From the NCBI GenBank assembly GCA_038206765.1, contig JBBRAM010000015.1:17397-81396 (forward strand): a DNA stretch of 64,000 nt. The letters are read 5' to 3'. Shown here in pieces: positions 33,413 through 43,557 of the stretch. The DNA is from UKL13-2 sp038206765 (GTDB taxonomy: Bacteria > Pseudomonadota > Gammaproteobacteria > Burkholderiales > Usitatibacteraceae). The first letter of the stretch is position 1, and the number at the start of each line of letters is the position of its first letter. The translations under genes and the position numbers were made by a program. The notes under the pieces were generated by a model. The model worked only from the letters and a program-made list of their open reading frames with translations. It was not told where the DNA came from and searched no databases.

Positions 33413-35533
33413 TTAGGTCGCCAGTTTGGAAAGATCAGCGACTTTATTCATCATGACATGCAAATCGTTGAGCAGTGCTAAACGGTTATTGCGCAGCGCC
33501 AAATCTTCGGCATTCACCATCACGTTTTCAAAGAAGGCATCGACCGGAACTCTAAGCGGGGCAAGGCTTTTGAGGGCGTCGGTAAAATTATTTTTTGTAA
33601 ATAAGGCATTAAATACGGGCGCCGTTTTCATAAGCGCATCGTGTAGCGATTTTTCGGCAGGCTCGACTAACAGCGCGGCATCTGTCGTAGCAATTGCTGC
33701 ATCCGATTTTTTCAATATATTGCCGATGCGTTTGTTGGCGGCGGCCAGGCTTTGTGCTTCTGGCAAGGCCATAAATTCGCGGATCGCGGCTAATCTAGCT
33801 GGAAACTCACCCCATGGTGGCCGTGCTGATACGGCGGCATCGACTTCCAACGCTGAATAACCGAGGTCGCGCAGATAGCCAGTCAAACGATCAAAAATAT
33901 AGTTGGCTAACTGTGCGGGGGCTTCGGCCATTGCGTTGGGGAATGCGCTCAAGGCAGAGGCAACCACGGTAGTCACGTCCAACGGCAAATTGCGTTCAAT
34001 CAGCATTCGCAACACCCCAAGCGCGTGTCGGCGCAGCGCGAATGGGTCTTTGTCACCGGTGGGAACTTGGCCAATTGAAAACAGTCCGGCAAGCGTTTCC
34101 AATTTATCGGCCAATGCTACCGCTAGCGCCACATCAGAATCGGGCAATTTATCGCCGGAAAATCGCGGCTGATAATGTTGCGCAATCGCGTCGGCAACGA
34201 CCGGCGATTCTCCGTCGTGCAATGCGTAGTACCGACCCATCGTGCCTTGCAACTCCGGGAATTCGCCAACCATATCGGTGACCAAATCCGCCTTCGCCAG
34301 CAACGCGGCACGGCCTGCCAGAGCAGCATCGGCACCGATCATGGCAGCAATATTCATGGCGAGTTTTTTGACGCGCTCAATGCGTTCACCTTGCGAGCCG
34401 AGCTTGTTGTGATAAACCACATTCGCTAATTTAGGCAGACGATCTGCAAGCTTGGTTTTCTTGTCCGTCTCAAAAAAGAACCGCGCATCCGACAGCCGCG
34501 GCCGCACCACGCGCTGATTGCCCTCAATGATATTGTGCGGATTGTGGAGCCGCATATTGCTCACAATCAAAAATCGGCTGGAGAGCGAACCGTCTGCATG
34601 AAATAGCGGGAAGTATTTTTGATTCAACTTCATTGTCAAAATCAAACACTCGGGCGGAACCTCTAAAAATTCGGTTTCAAACGAGCCGGCGTAAACCGTT
34701 GGGCGCTCAATTAATGCGGTGACTTCATCGAGCAGGGCAACGTAATCTTCGCGCTCACCCAGCGTCGTACCATGCTCCTCGGCGCGTTCAAACAGGAGGC
34801 GTTCGATTTCCTGGCGGCGCTTTTCGAAGCTGGCGATCACACCACCTTCAGTTTCCAATTTGGATTCATATTCATCGGCATGGTTGAGAACGATGTCAGC
34901 AGCACCTTGGAAGCGGTGGCCGTGGGTGATGTTGCCTGCATTTAGGCCGAGCGCCGAGACCGGCACTACATCGCCGCCATGCAGCGCAAGCAAACCATGG
35001 GCGGGGCGGACGAATTGTACGGACGTAACTCCATCGGCCAATTGGTATGTCATCACTTTAGGAACCGGCAAATTGGCAATCGCCTGATCGAGCGCTGCTT
35101 GCAGGCCGACTTGCAGCGTTTGACCTGGTGCCATATCGCGATAAACCAGCTGCTCGGCTTTGCAGTCGCTCTCGTGTGCAAGTATTGCGACGTCGATATG
35201 CGAAAGGTTTTTTGCGACAAGTTTTTTTATCAATGCCGGGGTTGCTTTACCGTCTTTGTCCAAGCCGACCGAAACCGGCATCAGCTTCTCAACATGCGGC
35301 TGATCGGGGGCCACTGAAAGAACGTCGGCGATGCTCACCGCTAAGCGGCGTGGGGTAGCGTACATCGTAGTGATGCCTGCAGCCGCGCCGGCGGCGCCAT
35401 CGACAGGACCAAGCAGGGCGCAGCTCTTGAGGCTATTGACGATAGATTGCGCGAACGCATCGCCCAACTTTTTAAGCACCTTCGGCGGCAATTCTTCGGT
35501 GAATAATTCGACGAGTAATGTCTGCGTACTCAT
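33413..35533 (-). CDS. glyS: glycyl-tRNA synthetase beta subunit
   Basis: Beta chain of the alpha2beta2 enzyme, which carries tRNA binding and the HD-like and anticodon domains. 706 residues: N-terminal LLVELFTEELPPKVLKKLGDAF, central ECLILTMKLNQKYFPL, and KADLVTDMVGEFPELQGTMGRYYA. Its ATG overlaps the glyQ stop by four bases (ATGA). Confidence 0.97.
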   Translation of the reverse strand: MSTQTLLVELFTEELPPKVLKKLGDAFAQSIVNSLKSCALLGPVDGAAGAAAGITTMYATPRRLAVSIADVLSVAPDQPHVEKLMPVSVGLDKDGKATPALIKKLVAKNLSHIDVAILAHESDCKAEQLVYRDMAPGQTLQVGLQAALDQAIANLPVPKVMTYQLADGVTSVQFVRPAHGLLALHGGDVVPVSALGLNAGNITHGHRFQGAADIVLNHADEYESKLETEGGVIASFEKRRQEIERLLFERAEEHGTTLGEREDYVALLDEVTALIERPTVYAGSFETEFLEVPPECLILTMKLNQKYFPLFHADGSLSSRFLIVSNMRLHNPHNIIEGNQRVVRPRLSDARFFFETDKKTKLADRLPKLANVVYHNKLGSQGERIERVKKLAMNIAAMIGADAALAGRAALLAKADLVTDMVGEFPELQGTMGRYYALHDGESPVVADAIAQHYQPRFSGDKLPDSDVALAVALADKLETLAGLFSIGQVPTGDKDPFALRRHALGVLRMLIERNLPLDVTTVVASALSAFPNAMAEAPAQLANYIFDRLTGYLRDLGYSALEVDAAVSARPPWGEFPARLAAIREFMALPEAQSLAAANKRIGNILKKSDAAIATTDAALLVEPAEKSLHDALMKTAPVFNALFTKNNFTDALKSLAPLRVPVDAFFENVMVNAEDLALRNNRLALLNDLHVMMNKVADLSKLAT

Positions 35534-36483
35534 GCTGCCACCTGCTTTTGCCCATGCTGCGAACTATTGTGTAAAGCATGCAGCATCGGAAAACCCAATC
35601 GTTCACGCGATTCAAAATAACTTTGCGCCACGGCTCTCGCCAAATTACGAATGCGGCCGATATACGCAGCACGTTCTGTCACGGAGATCGCGCCGTGGGC
35701 ATCTAGCATATTGAACGTGTGTGCGGCTTTTAAAACTTGCTCGTAGCCTGGCAAGGCTAGCTGCAACTCGATCAATTTTTTCGCTTCTGCCTCATAGTCC
35801 GCGAAGTGCTGCAGCAATACCGGCACGTTGGAATGCTCAAAGTTATAGGTTGATTGCTCGACCTCATTTTGGTGATATACGTCGCCATAGCTCAATTGGC
35901 GGTCAATGCCGTTCTCTTTCCAGGTTGTCCACACTAAATCGTAGACATTTTCTTTGTTTTGTAAATACATGGCGAGGCGCTCAAGGCCGTACGTTATTTC
36001 GCCTGTGATCGGCCTGCATTCGATGCCGCCAACTTGTTGAAAATAGGTGAATTGCGTAACCTCCATGCCGTTCAACCACACCTCCCAGCCCAAGCCCCAC
36101 GCGCCGAGCGTGGGGTTTTCCCAATCGTCTTCCACGAAGCGAACATCGTTTTGTTTGAGGTCTAGGCCAAGCGCTTCGAGGGAGCCCAAATAAAGCGCCA
36201 AAATATTGGGTGGCGATGGTTTAAGCACGACTTGGTATTGATAGTAATGCTGCAACCGGTTCGGATTTTCGCCGTAACGGCCATCCTTGGGTCGGCGCGA
36301 CGGCTGAACATAGGCGGCACGCCATGGTTCTGGGCCTAATGAGCGCAAGAAAGTGGCGGTATGCGAGGTGCCCGCGCCAACTTCCATGTCGTAGGGCTGC
36401 AGCAGCGCGCAACCTTGCGCATTCCAGTATTGCTGGAGGCGAAGGATGATTTCTTGGAAGGTGGGAGGTGGTGCGTTTGTCAT
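35530..36483 (-). CDS. glyQ: glycyl-tRNA synthetase alpha subunit
   Basis: Catalytic class II subunit that makes glycyl-adenylate. 317 residues from ATG 36483 (MTNAPPPTFQEIILRLQQYW); a further 37 in-frame codons up to 36594 are not conserved-looking. GCALLQPYDMEVGAGTSHTAT, PWRAAYVQPSRRPKDGRYGENPNR and FTYFQQVGGIEC are hallmarks. First gene of glyQ-glyS-gmhB-plsC-peptidase-gloA. The 245 bases to lnt hold no gene. Confidence 0.97.
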   Translation of the reverse strand: MTNAPPPTFQEIILRLQQYWNAQGCALLQPYDMEVGAGTSHTATFLRSLGPEPWRAAYVQPSRRPKDGRYGENPNRLQHYYQYQVVLKPSPPNILALYLGSLEALGLDLKQNDVRFVEDDWENPTLGAWGLGWEVWLNGMEVTQFTYFQQVGGIECRPITGEITYGLERLAMYLQNKENVYDLVWTTWKENGIDRQLSYGDVYHQNEVEQSTYNFEHSNVPVLLQHFADYEAEAKKLIELQLALPGYEQVLKAAHTFNMLDAHGAISVTERAAYIGRIRNLARAVAQSYFESRERLGFPMLHALHNSSQHGQKQVAA

Positions 36484-36728
36484 GCTGGAGTCGCTAAAAT
36501 TTGAATGGTTTGCAGAAGGCGATAGGGAAAGTACGATTTTACGGGGTTTAGAAGACAAACGGGACATCTGATGGTTGATTGCTTCGCAATCCACCCTTCC
36601 CTGTCAGAATCCATCAGCAAGCTTGGTTCGAGCGTCGCATCGCGCCGCTTCCGTCAGAGAAGAGGACAAGGCCGGAGGCACAATTAGGGCCAAGACGGCG
36701 GGGAATTTTCAGTCATAAATGCCGTGCG

Positions 36729-38333
36729 CTACGCCACCGCCTTGCGCCGCCGAATAAAAAGCGCGGCCAACAACGCCACCCCCAGCCCAGCCAACACCGG
36801 CGAATCACGCCAACGCACATAAGGCGTTACGCCCTGCCGTGGAATCGCATCAGCCTCCAACACGCCCGCCACAAACTGCGGCAACGATTTGATGATTTCA
36901 CCCTTCTCGTTAATCGCGGCAGTCAAACCCGTGTTGGTGGATCGCAACATCCAGCGGCTGGTTTCCAGGGCACGCATTTGCGAGAACTGCGCATGCTGCG
37001 CAGCGGCCAAGGACCGCCCGTACCACGCCATGTTGGCGATGTTGACGAGCAATTCAGCTTCCGGCAATGGCCGCGCAATTTCAGCGCCAAAGGTATCTTC
37101 ATAACAAATATTTACCGCAACTGAATGCCCCGAGACCCGCATGGCTGCTTGTGTTGTGGGCCCCGGTGTGAATCCTGCGAGCGGAATGTTGAGCCAGTTG
37201 TACACCCAAGAAAGCATCGGCGGAATGAATTCACCGAAGGCGACGAGGTGATATTTGTCGTAGCGTTGCTGTGGTGAGATACCCATTGAAACGGCGGCGT
37301 TTGCATAGCGCAACAAATTGCCTCCGGTATCACGTTCAACTATGGGTGCGCCCATAATGAGATCGCCACTGTTTTTTTCGGCGCGTGATTTCAATGCGTC
37401 AAGATAATCGGGCGGAATTTCATCGAGAAACGTAACCTCGGCGGTCTCGGGCAACACGATCAATTTTGCTTTTACATCTTTGACTAATTGAAAATATTGG
37501 TTCCGCGTCTGGCCATACTGCTCTTCACGCCATTTCAAATCTTGCGCAATATTGCCTTGGACAAGTGCGACGCTCAACGGCGCGCCGGACGGCGTGCTCC
37601 AACTTATTGCTGAGAGTGCGAATCCGCCAACCCAGATCGCCATCGCTGACGACCAAATCACCCATTTCAACCGACTGGATAGCGCGACGTTAATCAATGT
37701 TTGGCTCAGCAAAACCGCAGCCCCGACGGTAATAGCCAATAACCACGAAATACCAAAAACACCGACAATCGGTGCGAATCCTGCCAGGGCCGCAGGAATT
37801 CCACCGTCACCCGGTGTCTGCGAATAGCCCACAATAAGCCATGGAAAACCGCTAAAAAACCAGCCGCGCACGTATTCGCCGGCGATAAAACAGGCGGGCA
37901 TCACCAGCAGCAAGGAGATGATCGGCTGATCGGTGCGGTGCAATTTGTGGAAGGCCACACCAGCTAACATCGGGAACACTGACAAGTAGCAACAAAATAA
38001 AAATATCGCCAGTGCGGCCAATGGTGCGGGCATTCCGCCGTAGGTATGAAGCGCCACATAAAGCCACGAAGCGCCGGCCAAAAATAAACCCATTCCCCAT
38101 GCGAAGCCAATAATGGCGCGGTGTTTTAGCCCTTCTCCCCGCTGCCACAGTGTGAACAAGAAACCTAACGACACAAGCGCGACTGGCCATCGATAGAATG
38201 GGGCAAAGGCGAACACGGCACTAGCGCCTGATAAAAAAGCGGTGAGCAGCGTTAGACCGCGCGAGGCAAGAATGGCGTTAAAAAAATGGATTAAGACAGT
38301 CTCTTCATTCCATTTTTTTGGGGGCACAGGCAT
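36729..38333 (-). CDS. lnt: apolipoprotein N-acyltransferase
   Basis: Inner-membrane enzyme that adds the third acyl chain to lipoproteins, needed for BamC and the other lipoproteins here. 534 residues: about six N-terminal membrane helices, then a nitrilase-like domain with catalytic Glu in VLPETAEV, Lys in RYDKYHLVAFGEFIP, and Cys in INICYEDTFG; one C-terminal helix and RRRKAVA tail. Follows corC by 39 bases, forming the usual corC-lnt pair. Confidence 0.96.
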   Translation of the reverse strand: MPVPPKKWNEETVLIHFFNAILASRGLTLLTAFLSGASAVFAFAPFYRWPVALVSLGFLFTLWQRGEGLKHRAIIGFAWGMGLFLAGASWLYVALHTYGGMPAPLAALAIFLFCCYLSVFPMLAGVAFHKLHRTDQPIISLLLVMPACFIAGEYVRGWFFSGFPWLIVGYSQTPGDGGIPAALAGFAPIVGVFGISWLLAITVGAAVLLSQTLINVALSSRLKWVIWSSAMAIWVGGFALSAISWSTPSGAPLSVALVQGNIAQDLKWREEQYGQTRNQYFQLVKDVKAKLIVLPETAEVTFLDEIPPDYLDALKSRAEKNSGDLIMGAPIVERDTGGNLLRYANAAVSMGISPQQRYDKYHLVAFGEFIPPMLSWVYNWLNIPLAGFTPGPTTQAAMRVSGHSVAVNICYEDTFGAEIARPLPEAELLVNIANMAWYGRSLAAAQHAQFSQMRALETSRWMLRSTNTGLTAAINEKGEIIKSLPQFVAGVLEADAIPRQGVTPYVRWRDSPVLAGLGVALLAALFIRRRKAVA

Positions 38334-38372
38334 GGCTTTGGATTTGGTTTCGGGTAAGGCTTGGAGGCGCTT

Positions 38373-39227
38373 TTACTGAGCCGTTTTGTCTGCATCATTG
38401 AGCGCCAGCTCGATTTTTTCCACAATCATCGAGTGCACCATGCGGCTATCAGCGCGAATAACAGAGAATTTAAAGCCATCGAAGGTGACGCTTTCGCCAC
38501 GCTTGGGCACACGACCAAATTGGTTTACCACCAAGCCGCCAACCGTATCAAAATCTTCATCGGAAAAATTGACTTTGAAATGCTCGTTGAAATCTTCAAT
38601 ATCCGTCACGGCTTTAACTCTAAACCGGCCGGATTTGTCGGGCAAAATATTGTCTTCAGTTTCATCAAAATCAAATTCGTCTTCGATATCGCCAACAATT
38701 TGCTCCAACACATCTTCAATGGTTACCAAACCAGCCACACCGCCATATTCGTCGACAATGATGGCAATGTGATTACGATTCGCTTTGAACTCGCGCAGCA
38801 GAATATTGAGCCGCTTGGCTTCCGGCACAAAGACAGCCGGGCGCAAGGTATCGCGCATATCAAAATCGGCGGGAGCGGTGTAATAGCGCAGTAAATCTTT
38901 GGCGAGCAAAATGCCGATGACGTTATCGCGGTTTTTTTCGTAGACGGGGAAGCGCGAGTGCGCCGCTTCCATCACGAAAGGAATGAATTCCTCGGGCGAA
39001 TCATCAACATCGATCATGTCCATCTGCGAGCGCGGGATCATGACATCACGTGCCTGCATTTCGGAGACTTGCATAACGCCTTCGATCATCGATAAAGCGT
39101 CGGCATCAAGCAATTGTTTTTCGTGGGCGGCGTGCAGCAGCTCGACTAGTTGGTCGCGATCTTCCGGCTCACGTAGCAGCAGGGAAGAGAGGCGCTCTAA
39201 CATCGAGCGCTTGGGGGAATCGTCCAT
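38373..39227 (-). CDS. corC: CorC/HlyC family Mg/Co efflux-associated protein
   Basis: 284-residue soluble protein. Two CBS domains (ARDVMIPRSQMDMIDVDDSPEEF; AVFVPEAKRLNILLREF to IIVDEYGGVAGLVTIEDVLE) and a C-terminal CorC_HlyC domain (GRFRVKAVTDIEDFNEHF). Linked to Mg/Co homeostasis in Salmonella. Upstream of lnt in the same unit. Confidence 0.93.
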   Translation of the reverse strand: MDDSPKRSMLERLSSLLLREPEDRDQLVELLHAAHEKQLLDADALSMIEGVMQVSEMQARDVMIPRSQMDMIDVDDSPEEFIPFVMEAAHSRFPVYEKNRDNVIGILLAKDLLRYYTAPADFDMRDTLRPAVFVPEAKRLNILLREFKANRNHIAIIVDEYGGVAGLVTIEDVLEQIVGDIEDEFDFDETEDNILPDKSGRFRVKAVTDIEDFNEHFKVNFSDEDFDTVGGLVVNQFGRVPKRGESVTFDGFKFSVIRADSRMVHSMIVEKIELALNDADKTAQ

Positions 39228-39350
39228 TGGGGGCGTTTAAAATTACGAAGTTGGTACTCTATCACACCGATGTTGCAGCGTTATTTTTTCGGGCGGCAAA
39301 CATGCCTTTGACGCGTCGCTGGGCCCGAAAAACGAACATGAGCTTCGAAT

Positions 39351-40430
39351 TTACGATTCGGCGCCCAATTTCAGCAGAATCTTTTTTACCGGCGCTGGCA
39401 ACGCGGCCTCTTTAATATCTTTCCAACTCAGCCAAACCAGACCCGCCTCCATCACCCGGGGCTGAGTCGCGGAGACGTGAATTTTAACGGGGAAAATTGA
39501 CAGCGAAAAATGCGTAAAGCCATGCTCAACAGTTGCTAATTTTTCGGCATTTTTAGTCCCCGCCTTTATCTTGACCGCAAATCGCTTTTGGGCAGTTTCC
39601 AGCGCATCAACGTCTACCGCACACTCAGGTAGCGACCAAAGCCCACCCCAAACGCCAGTTGGCGGGCGCTTCTCTAGTAACACCTGCCCCGCATTAACCA
39701 CGACCAGCATTTGAATTTCACGGTGCGGCACGTCGCGTTTGGCACTTTTACCGGGCAATGTCTCAGTCAGGCCATCGCGTTTAGCAACGCAGGTTTGCTG
39801 GACGGGGCAAAGTAAGCAAGCGGGCTTGCTACGGACACAGAGCGTGGCACCCAAATCCATCAAGCCCTGTGTGTAAGAACCAATGGTTGCTTCGATATTA
39901 TTGTTAGGCAATTCCGATTCTGCAATAGCCCAGAGTTGATCGACAACGGGTTTTGATTTCACATCGCCGAGAACACCAAAATGCCGCGCAAACACACGTT
40001 TCACATTGCCATCCAAAATGGCAGCCCGCTGCCCAAATGCGAATGCACAAATCGCAGCGGCAGTTGAGCGGCCAATACCGGGAAGCGCATGAATGGCCTC
40101 AAAATCAGCGGGAAAAATACCGCCATGAATCTCAGTAACCTGCTGGGCCGCGCGATGTAAATTCCGGGCACGCGCGTAGTAGCCAAGTCCAGCCCAATAC
40201 TGCATGACTTCATCCTGGGGCGCTGCGGCCAGCGATGCAATGTTGGGAAACCGTTGTAAGAATTTTTCGTAATACGGAATCACCGCGCTGACCTGCGTTT
40301 GCTGCAACATAATTTCGGACAACCATACCCGATAGGCATCGCGGCTGCCGATGGCAGAAACCTGCCATGGCAAGCCGTGTCGACCGTGTTTGACCTGCCA
40401 TTGAATAAGTTTTTTGCTGAATTCTGGCAT
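39351..40430 (-). CDS. mutY: adenine DNA glycosylase MutY
   Basis: Removes adenine opposite 8-oxoguanine. 359 residues: EIMLQQTQVSAVIPYY with catalytic Glu region, HhH segment LPGIGRSTAAAICAFAFG and Asp in AAILDGNVKRV, [4Fe-4S] ligands C-x6-C-x2-C-x5-C, and a C-terminal NUDIX-like 8-oxoG recognition domain (GVWGGLWSLPE). The iron-sulfur cluster links it to the isc genes in the same window. Confidence 0.96.
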   Translation of the reverse strand: MPEFSKKLIQWQVKHGRHGLPWQVSAIGSRDAYRVWLSEIMLQQTQVSAVIPYYEKFLQRFPNIASLAAAPQDEVMQYWAGLGYYARARNLHRAAQQVTEIHGGIFPADFEAIHALPGIGRSTAAAICAFAFGQRAAILDGNVKRVFARHFGVLGDVKSKPVVDQLWAIAESELPNNNIEATIGSYTQGLMDLGATLCVRSKPACLLCPVQQTCVAKRDGLTETLPGKSAKRDVPHREIQMLVVVNAGQVLLEKRPPTGVWGGLWSLPECAVDVDALETAQKRFAVKIKAGTKNAEKLATVEHGFTHFSLSIFPVKIHVSATQPRVMEAGLVWLSWKDIKEAALPAPVKKILLKLGAES

Positions 40431-40500
40431 CGGTTGGACTGGCGTTTAGAGGTTAAAAATTAATCAGTAGCGCTAAGCGGCGGCATGCCATGCGGTTTTA

Positions 40501-40602
40501 TTGATTCACTATAACTATCAACATTATTGAATCAATCAATTAGCTGTATGGACGAACAAGGTCTATGATTCGTTCGCTGCACTTAATTTGTACTGTCGAC
40601 AG
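40501..40602 (+). promoter_or_regulatory. palindromes upstream of rubrerythrin
   Basis: TTGATTCA at 40501-40508 and its exact inverse TGAATCAA at 40528-40535 flank a 19-base spacer; a 10-bp palindrome CTGTCGACAG lies at 40593-40602. They sit in the 245-base divergent region between mutY and rubrerythrin, so they are candidate operators. No regulator can be named. Confidence 0.45.
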
Positions 40603-40675
40603 CGCATTGCAATGAATTGTAAGTCGCACGCAAGAAGCATTACTGTAACTCAGCAATCTAACTAGGAGATTCAAA

Positions 40676-41101
40676 ATGAAACTCAAAGGCACAAAGACAC
40701 ATGACAATCTAAAAGCTGCATTCGCCGGTGAATCCCAAGCGAATCGTCGCTATTTATATTTCGCGAACAAGGCTGATATCGAAGGCAACCCAGAAGTTGC
40801 ATCGCTGTTCCGCGCTACCGCTGAAGGCGAAACCGGACACGCGCACGGCCACTTGGATTATCTGGCCACTGTCGGTGATCCAGCTACCGACCTACCAATT
40901 GGCTCGTCCGTTGACAATCTAAAGTCAGCTGTCCACGGCGAGACCCACGAGTACACAGATATGTATCCTGGCATGGCAAAAGCGGCCCGTGACGAACAGT
41001 TTGATGAAATCGCGGATTGGTTTGAAACCTTGGCCAAAGCGGAACGCTCGCATGCTAACAAGTTCCAAAAAGCGCTTGATACCTTAGTCGCGAACGTATA
41101 A
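40676..41101 (+). CDS. rubrerythrin without rubredoxin domain
   Basis: 141-residue four-helix diiron protein that reduces peroxide with electrons from a partner. Diiron ligands occur in AFAGESQANRRY, ATAEGETGHAHGHLDY, VHGETHEYTDMYP and AKAERSHANKFQ. The C-terminal Cys4 rubredoxin domain of classical rubrerythrin is absent, so an external electron donor is needed; the following Fe-S protein is the natural candidate. Ribosome site TAGGAG before the ATG. Confidence 0.92.
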   Translation: MKLKGTKTHDNLKAAFAGESQANRRYLYFANKADIEGNPEVASLFRATAEGETGHAHGHLDYLATVGDPATDLPIGSSVDNLKSAVHGETHEYTDMYPGMAKAARDEQFDEIADWFETLAKAERSHANKFQKALDTLVANV

Positions 41102-41131
41102 CTCAGCCTCGGGAGTGGTGGGTCGAGGTGC

Positions 41132-41157
41132 GGCGCTGTCTGACTATCGTCAGCGCC
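41132..41157 (+). terminator. hairpin after rubrerythrin
   Basis: GGCGCTG / CAGCGCC stem with a 12-base loop and only a short T-rich tail. Possibly a partial terminator. Confidence 0.4.
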
Positions 41158-41315
41158 TCATTTGCCTAGCATCGCAACACTACTAGGCGCCCTCACTCTC
41201 TCTATACTCGCTCCTCCACATCTCCTTGTCCGTATTTGAAACTTCTTCGCCCGTCGTTAAAAGCGAATTCCGGCGCCCTATTGTCTTTCTAACAACTAAC
41301 GCGAGAACTCCCAAC

Positions 41316-42680
41316 ATGTCCCAGCGCGAAGGCTCACTCGAAGCACCGACTAGGCACCCACTCGAGTGGCAAACGCCTGAGTTTTACAACATTGATGCGA
41401 CGCTCAAAGAAATGGAACGCGTATTCGATATTTGTCACGGTTGCCGCCGCTGTGTTTCGTTGTGCAATGCGTTTCCGGTCATGTTTGATTTAATCGATGA
41501 AAGCCCGACGCTCGAGGTTGATGGTGTGCCCAAGGAAATGTATTGGCAGGTCGTCGACCAATGTTATCTGTGTGATGTTTGCTACATGACGAAATGTCCG
41601 TATGTGCCGCCGCATCCCTGGAATGTCGATTTTCCGCATTTGATGTTGCGTGCGAAAGCGATTCAATTTAAGCAAGGCACGCCGACCGCGTTCCGCGACA
41701 AAGCATTGTCGTCAACTGATCGTAATGGAAAGTTAGCGACGATTCCGGTGGTCGTGCAGTTCGTCAATGCCGCCGCTAAAAACCGCACTATGCGCGTTGT
41801 CGGTGAGAAACTGATGGGCGTTGATAAAACAGCTTGGTTGCCCGAATTTGCCACACACACATTCCGAGAAAATGCCGCAAAAGCCAAGCCAGATGCGGTC
41901 GTTGACGGTAAGCGCACCTCAGGCAAGATTGCGATTTATTCGACTTGCTACGTCAATTACAACGAGCCCGGCATCGGCCATGACTTGATTAAAATTTTGA
42001 GCCACAACAACATTCCATTTGTGTTGGTTGAAAAAGAAGCCTGTTGCGGCATGCCGAAATTCGAGCTGGGTGACTTAGAATCAGTCGCAAAACTGAAGGA
42101 AAAAAACATTCCGCCACTCGCCAAATTGGCGCGCGAAGGCTACACCATCATTACGCCGATCCCGAGCTGCACGCTGATGTTCAAGCAAGAGTTGCCGCTA
42201 ATGTTTCCGAACGACGCCGAGGTGCAGGCTGTGAAGGCGGCCATGATGGATCCGTTTGAGTACTTGGTAGCGCGCGAAAAAGATGGCTTGCTGAAAAAAG
42301 ACTTTCAAACAAAGCTCGGCAATGTTTCGTATCACGTGCCGTGCCATTCACGCGTTCAAAACGTCGGCCAAAAAACCCGCGAAATGCTGGAGATGATTCC
42401 CGAAACCAAAGTCACCACCGTCGAACGCTGCTCGGGGCATGCGGGCACATGGGGCGTGAAGAAAGAATTTCATGACATGGCGCTCAAAATCGGCAAACCG
42501 GTTTTTCGGCAAATGAACGAAGCGGAGCCAGATTACATCAGCTCCGATTGCCAACTCGCTGGACACCACATTGAAGAAGGTATTGGCTTACTCAACAAAG
42601 ATAAATCACCAGAAGCCAAAAAAGCAGAAACGGCACATCCGATAACCTTGGTGCGCAAAGCCTACGGTCTGTCTGATTAA
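41316..42680 (+). CDS. HdrD/GlpC-like iron-sulfur oxidoreductase
   Basis: 454 residues from ATG 41316; an upstream TTG-initiated frame from 41226 is less likely. Two 4Fe-4S ferredoxin motifs (CHGCRRCVSLCNAFP; CYLCDVCYMTKCPYVPPHP) are followed by two cysteine-rich CCG-type segments (EACCGMPKFELGDLES; the second has CHSRVQ and RCSGHAGTWGVKK). This is the heterodisulfide-reductase-related protein regularly found between rubrerythrin and DUF3501. A role in passing electrons to rubrerythrin is inferred from this context. Confidence 0.88.
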   Translation: MSQREGSLEAPTRHPLEWQTPEFYNIDATLKEMERVFDICHGCRRCVSLCNAFPVMFDLIDESPTLEVDGVPKEMYWQVVDQCYLCDVCYMTKCPYVPPHPWNVDFPHLMLRAKAIQFKQGTPTAFRDKALSSTDRNGKLATIPVVVQFVNAAAKNRTMRVVGEKLMGVDKTAWLPEFATHTFRENAAKAKPDAVVDGKRTSGKIAIYSTCYVNYNEPGIGHDLIKILSHNNIPFVLVEKEACCGMPKFELGDLESVAKLKEKNIPPLAKLAREGYTIITPIPSCTLMFKQELPLMFPNDAEVQAVKAAMMDPFEYLVAREKDGLLKKDFQTKLGNVSYHVPCHSRVQNVGQKTREMLEMIPETKVTTVERCSGHAGTWGVKKEFHDMALKIGKPVFRQMNEAEPDYISSDCQLAGHHIEEGIGLLNKDKSPEAKKAETAHPITLVRKAYGLSD

Positions 42681-42727
42681 CGTGATTTAAACACCCTACA
42701 TCGCTGAACAATCAACCGAGAAATAAA

Positions 42728-43324
42728 ATGAACACCACAACCCCAAAAATTGCCCGCGAAACATTAATGTCGCTCGAAGCCTACGCCAAAGCACGTCCTG
42801 AATTCCGCACCAAAGCCATTGCCCACAAGCGCTTACGGACCGTGCATCTTGGCCAGCACGTGACGTTGCTGTTTGAAGACGAAACAACGATCCGCTATCA
42901 AATTCAAGAGATTTTGCGCGCTGAAAAGCAGTTCGAGGAAGCCGGCATTCAGGACGAGATTGATGCTTACGGACCGTTGATCCCCGACGGTCGCAATTTC
43001 AAAGCAACCATGTTGATTGAATACACCGATGAGGCGGAACGCAAAATAGCGCTCACGCAACTCAAAGGGATTGAAGACAAAACATATATTCAAGTTGAAG
43101 GCTCGAAGAAAGTTTACGCGATTGCCGATGAGGATTTGGAACGTGAAACCGCAACCAAAACATCAGCCGTGCATTTTTTGCGGTTTGAATTGAGTGAAGA
43201 AATGGCCGCGGCACTCAAGTACGGGGTGTCACTTGCAATGGGCGTTGACCATCCGAACTATGCTGTAAAGGTGGATGCGCTGAGCAACGAAAAACGCAAT
43301 GCGTTGGTTAGAGATTTGAAGTAA
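42728..43324 (+). CDS. DUF3501 family protein
   Basis: 198 residues, no signal peptide. Begins ITRETLMSL-like (IARETLMSLEAYAKARPEFR), then HLGQHVTLLFEDETTIRYQIQEILRAEK and ends with VDHPNYAVKVDAL. It always accompanies the rubrerythrin and HdrD-like genes; function unknown. 47 bases separate it from the Fe-S gene. Confidence 0.88.
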   Translation: MNTTTPKIARETLMSLEAYAKARPEFRTKAIAHKRLRTVHLGQHVTLLFEDETTIRYQIQEILRAEKQFEEAGIQDEIDAYGPLIPDGRNFKATMLIEYTDEAERKIALTQLKGIEDKTYIQVEGSKKVYAIADEDLERETATKTSAVHFLRFELSEEMAAALKYGVSLAMGVDHPNYAVKVDALSNEKRNALVRDLK

Positions 43325-43510
43325 GTAGCCAAAACGTAACGGGTTGATTTTCGGGTCCGCTTGACGTGATAATCAGCATTGTCGTCATTAACAGCCCCCG
43401 GCAATTAAATATCCGTTCGTTGTGATTTTCTTATTTCGCGCTTGGTAATTTCGGATCGCTCCAGCCACGCCCCAGCAATGTCACAGTTAGGTGCCTTGTC
43501 GCACAAGCAA

Positions 43511-43540
43511 AGCAAGCGTAACGAATTTGTCACGCTTGCT
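43511..43540. terminator. hairpin between convergent genes
   Basis: AGCAAGCGT / ACGCTTGCT stem around 12 bases, between DUF3501 (+) and the large GGDEF-EAL gene (-). There is no clear T run, so termination is tentative. Confidence 0.45.
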
Positions 43541-43557
43541 TGCCTAACTCTGAGGGC

